Assembly: GCA_001830475.1 (NCBI GenBank)
Contig: MIAC01000076.1
Location: forward strand, 1-7,458
Length of the DNA stretch: 7,458 nucleotides
Reading direction: 5' to 3'
DNA from: Rhodospirillales bacterium RIFCSPLOWO2_12_FULL_67_15
Lineage (GTDB): Bacteria; Pseudomonadota; Alphaproteobacteria; Rhodospirillales; 2-12-FULL-67-15
The position numbers were made by a program, and so were the translations under genes. Positions 5,546-7,458 of the stretch are shown here, one piece after another; within the stretch, counting starts at the first letter, position 1, and every line of letters begins with the position of its first letter. Below the pieces are notes generated by a model. The model saw nothing but the letters and a program-made list of their open reading frames with translations, was not told where the DNA came from and made no database searches.

Positions 5546-6544
5546 GTGAGCGGCTACAGCGCCGACACGCGGATTCGCTGGACGGAATGGCTACCCTGGG
5601 TCGCAGCCGGCGCGTTCTTCTTCCTGCTGCCCGAGTACCTGTCGCTGGGCGCGCGCATCCTCATCTTCATCCTGTTCGCGCTTTCGCTCGACCTGATCCT
5701 CGGCTACGCCGGCATCATCACGCTCGGCCACAGCGCGTTCTTCGGCCTCGGCGCCTACACCGCGGGAATCGTCAGCACCCAGCTCGCGATCAACGAGCCG
5801 TTCGTGCAGCTCGCGGCGGCCGCCGCGGTCGCCGCGCTCCTCGGCGTCGCCACCGGCGCGGTGATCCTGCGCACCCGGGCGCTGACGCTGCTGATGCTCA
5901 CGCTCGCCATCACCGCCATCCTGCTCGAGGTCGCCAACAAGGCCACCTGGCTCACCGGCGGCGCCGACGGGCTCTCGGGCGTCAAGGTCGATCCGATCCT
6001 CGGTTTTTTCAGGTTCGACCTCTACGGCAGGACCGCCTTCCTGTACTGCCTGATCGCCCTGTTCCTCGGCTGGTGGGTGGTGCGCAGGCTGATCTACTCG
6101 CCCTTCGGCGCGATGCTCACCGGCATCCGCGAGAACACCACGCGCATGCACGCCATCGGCGCGCCGGTCTACTGGCGGCTGGTGCTGGTCTACACGATCT
6201 CGGCGACGATGGCGGGCATCGCCGGCGCGCTGCTCACCCAGACCAACCAGTTCGTCGGCCTCAACGTGCTCGGCCTGGAGCCCTCCGGCGACATCCTGGT
6301 GATGCTGATCCTCGGCGGCGTCGGCCGCCTCTACGGCGCCTTCATCGGGCCGGTGGTGTACCTGATCGCGCAGGACTACCTCGCCAAGCAGTACCCCGAA
6401 TACTGGTATTTCGGCATCGGGACGCTTCTCATCGCCGTGGTGCTGTTCGCCCCCGGCGGCATCCTTGGCATGGTCGATAAACTGCGGGACAAATGGCTTT
6501 CGCTCTACAAACAGAAAAGCTCTGCAAGAGCTTCGGCGCGCTGA
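5546..6544 (+). CDS. HAAT ABC transporter inner-membrane permease, LivM-like
   Basis: This is the second permease of the importer, 332 aa, a usual length, with roughly nine or ten hydrophobic segments. Marks include LSLDLILGYAGIITLGHSAFFGLGAYTAGI near residues 48-77, a LivM hallmark, the coupling region GIRENTTRMHAIGAPVYWRLVLVY near 192-215, MAGIAGALLTQ, and FIGPVVYLIAQDYL followed by the terminal LFAPGGILGMVDKLRDKW. The start is GTG 5546: the frame is closed upstream by TGA at 5537-5539, and the purine-rich GGGGTGAG at 5533-5540 serves as ribosome binding site. The 88-base gap before it is almost wholly the inverted repeat at 5458-5532, in an operon where the other junctions are tight. Its last 52 bases overlap the ATPase gene. 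It should form the channel with the LivH-like permease. Confidence 0.95.
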   Translation: MSGYSADTRIRWTEWLPWVAAGAFFFLLPEYLSLGARILIFILFALSLDLILGYAGIITLGHSAFFGLGAYTAGIVSTQLAINEPFVQLAAAAAVAALLGVATGAVILRTRALTLLMLTLAITAILLEVANKATWLTGGADGLSGVKVDPILGFFRFDLYGRTAFLYCLIALFLGWWVVRRLIYSPFGAMLTGIRENTTRMHAIGAPVYWRLVLVYTISATMAGIAGALLTQTNQFVGLNVLGLEPSGDILVMLILGGVGRLYGAFIGPVVYLIAQDYLAKQYPEYWYFGIGTLLIAVVLFAPGGILGMVDKLRDKWLSLYKQKSSARASAR

Positions 6545-7245
6545 CGGTCGCCGAGCAGATCGACTTCCGGCTCGAGCCGGGGGCGCGCCACGCCCTGATC
6601 GGTCCGAACGGGGCGGGCAAGACGACTTTCGTCAACATGCTCACCGGCGCGATTGCGCCGACTTCGGGAAAGATTTTTTTGAATGATCAGGAAGTAACAA
6701 GAACCAGTCAGGCGGCCCGCGTCCGCCTCGGCCTCGGCCGCACCTTCCAGATCACCACGCTGTTCCGCAGCCTGCCGGTGCTCGACAACGTCGCGCTCGC
6801 CGTGGCGGAGCGCCGCGGGGACGCGCAGCGCATGTGGCGCCCGGCTTCCGCCCACCGGGAAATCATCGACGAGAGCCTGGAGCTCCTCGCGACGCTCGGA
6901 CTGGCCGACGACGCCGCCGCGGCGGCGCAGGACCTGCCCTATGGCAAGCAGCGCCTGGTCGAGGTCGCGATCGCGCTCGGCCTCAGGCCGAAGGTGCTGC
7001 TGCTCGACGAGCCCGCCGCCGGCGTGCCTTCGGCGGATACAGAAAAGATCCTGCGGCATCTGGAAAAGCTGTCTGCCGAGATCGCGATCCTGATCATCGA
7101 GCACGACATGGACCTGGTGTTCCGCTTCGCGCAGCGCATCACGGTGCTGGTGCAGGGGCAGGTGCTGGTCGAGGGTCCGCCGGAGGAAATCGCGGCGGAC
7201 AAGCGCGTGCGCGACGTCTACCTCGGCGAGGCGACGCATGCTTAG
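6493..7245 (+). CDS. HAAT ABC transporter ATP-binding protein, LivG-like
   Basis: This 250-aa cytoplasmic ATPase powers the importer. Motifs are complete: Walker A GPNGAGKTT at 37-45, Q-loop Gln86 in LGRTFQITTLF, the LivG-type signature LPYGKQRLVEVA at 148-159 (this family uses PYG in place of SGG), Walker B VLLLDEP at 168-174 with catalytic Glu173, and the switch histidine in IIEHDMD at 202-208. ATG 6493 is required because the ABC domain begins at once (LQTEKLCKSFG), so the 52-base overlap with the LivM-like gene appears real. The following LivF-like gene overlaps its end by 8 bases. A stretch around 6660-6712 uses unusually AT-rich codons (TTT, TTG, AGA, ACA, GTA) compared with the flanking GC-rich codons, although the protein there is ordinary. 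Confidence 0.95.
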   Translation: MAFALQTEKLCKSFGALTVAEQIDFRLEPGARHALIGPNGAGKTTFVNMLTGAIAPTSGKIFLNDQEVTRTSQAARVRLGLGRTFQITTLFRSLPVLDNVALAVAERRGDAQRMWRPASAHREIIDESLELLATLGLADDAAAAAQDLPYGKQRLVEVAIALGLRPKVLLLDEPAAGVPSADTEKILRHLEKLSAEIAILIIEHDMDLVFRFAQRITVLVQGQVLVEGPPEEIAADKRVRDVYLGEATHA

Positions 7246-7458
7246 GATTTCCGCCGCGCGTGCCGGATATGGCGAAACGATCATCCTCGAGGACGTCGCG
7301 CTCGAGCTCCCCGAGCGCGGCTCGCTCGCGGTGCTGGGCCGCAACGGCGTCGGCAAGACCACTCTGCTCGCGACGATCATGGGACATACGACGTTCCATT
7401 CCGGAGAGGTGGTCTTCAATGAGAAGAAAATCGATTCCCTCCCGGTCTACGAGCGGTG
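7238..7458 (+). CDS. HAAT ABC transporter ATP-binding protein, LivF-like, partial (3' end beyond window)
   Basis: This is the second ATPase of the importer, of which only the first 73 residues lie in the window. It begins MLRISAARAGYGETIILEDV, then AVLGRNGVGKTTLL with Walker A at 34-42 (Lys40), then IMGHTTFHSGEVVFNEKKIDSLPVYER. The A-G-Y-G-x-x-x-I-L opening and the GRNGVGKTT form of Walker A are typical of LivF rather than LivG. The start is ATG 7238, overlapping the LivG-like stop by 8 bases. The signature, Walker B and switch histidine would lie outside the window. With it the importer has all five standard components in the usual K-H-M-G-F order. Confidence 0.93.
   Translation, partial: MLRISAARAGYGETIILEDVALELPERGSLAVLGRNGVGKTTLLATIMGHTTFHSGEVVFNEKKIDSLPVYER

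Noticed and set aside
5536..6480. 314-codon plus-strand frame overlapping the LivM-like permease
   Set aside because: Arg/His/Pro-rich composition typical of an off-frame reading of a GC-rich gene; the other frame encodes a textbook permease.
6505..7419. 304-codon minus-strand frame across the two ATPase genes
   Set aside because: No recognisable domain, and it is opposite two ATPases with intact Walker A motifs.

Overview
The window is a GC-rich, gene-dense accessory locus that looks proteobacterial. A Burkholderiales-like betaproteobacterium is my best guess, inferred from codon use, the protein style and the gene content; no rRNA or other taxonomic marker is present. It holds ten protein genes in two divergent blocks. 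The outermost gene on each side is cut by the window edge.

Left block, minus strand, read from about 2565 down to 1: a thiamine-diphosphate (ThDP) enzyme of the acetolactate-synthase superfamily, then three short overlapping genes that together make up a nitrile hydratase / thiocyanate hydrolase type enzyme. These are a protein matching the N-terminal half of the usual beta subunit, a separate protein matching its C-terminal SH3-like half, and the alpha subunit. The alpha gene runs off the left edge just before the expected metal-binding cysteine motif. The three junctions overlap by 4, 8 and 4 bases, so the block is almost certainly one translationally coupled operon. The gene order is the same as the known thiocyanate hydrolase order scnB-scnA-scnC.

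Right block, plus strand, 2586 to 7458: a two-domain VOC (glyoxalase-fold) protein, then a full branched-chain-amino-acid/amide type (HAAT) ABC importer: periplasmic binding protein, LivH-like permease, LivM-like permease, LivG-like ATPase and the start of a LivF-like ATPase. The two blocks are only 20 bp apart, and that gap contains one AT-rich box that could serve both directions.

Together the genes suggest uptake of a small organic solute, probably nitrogen-containing, plus a metal-dependent hydratase or hydrolase and C-C bond chemistry by the ThDP enzyme. The substrate cannot be read from the sequence. The most notable non-coding structures are in the transporter operon: a long near-perfect inverted repeat (5458-5532) filling the gap between the two permease genes, and a strong 15-bp-stem hairpin (4603-4638) at the 5' end of the first permease gene, whose best-supported start is a rare CTG codon. 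No tRNA, rRNA, CRISPR array, insertion sequence or integrase was seen.
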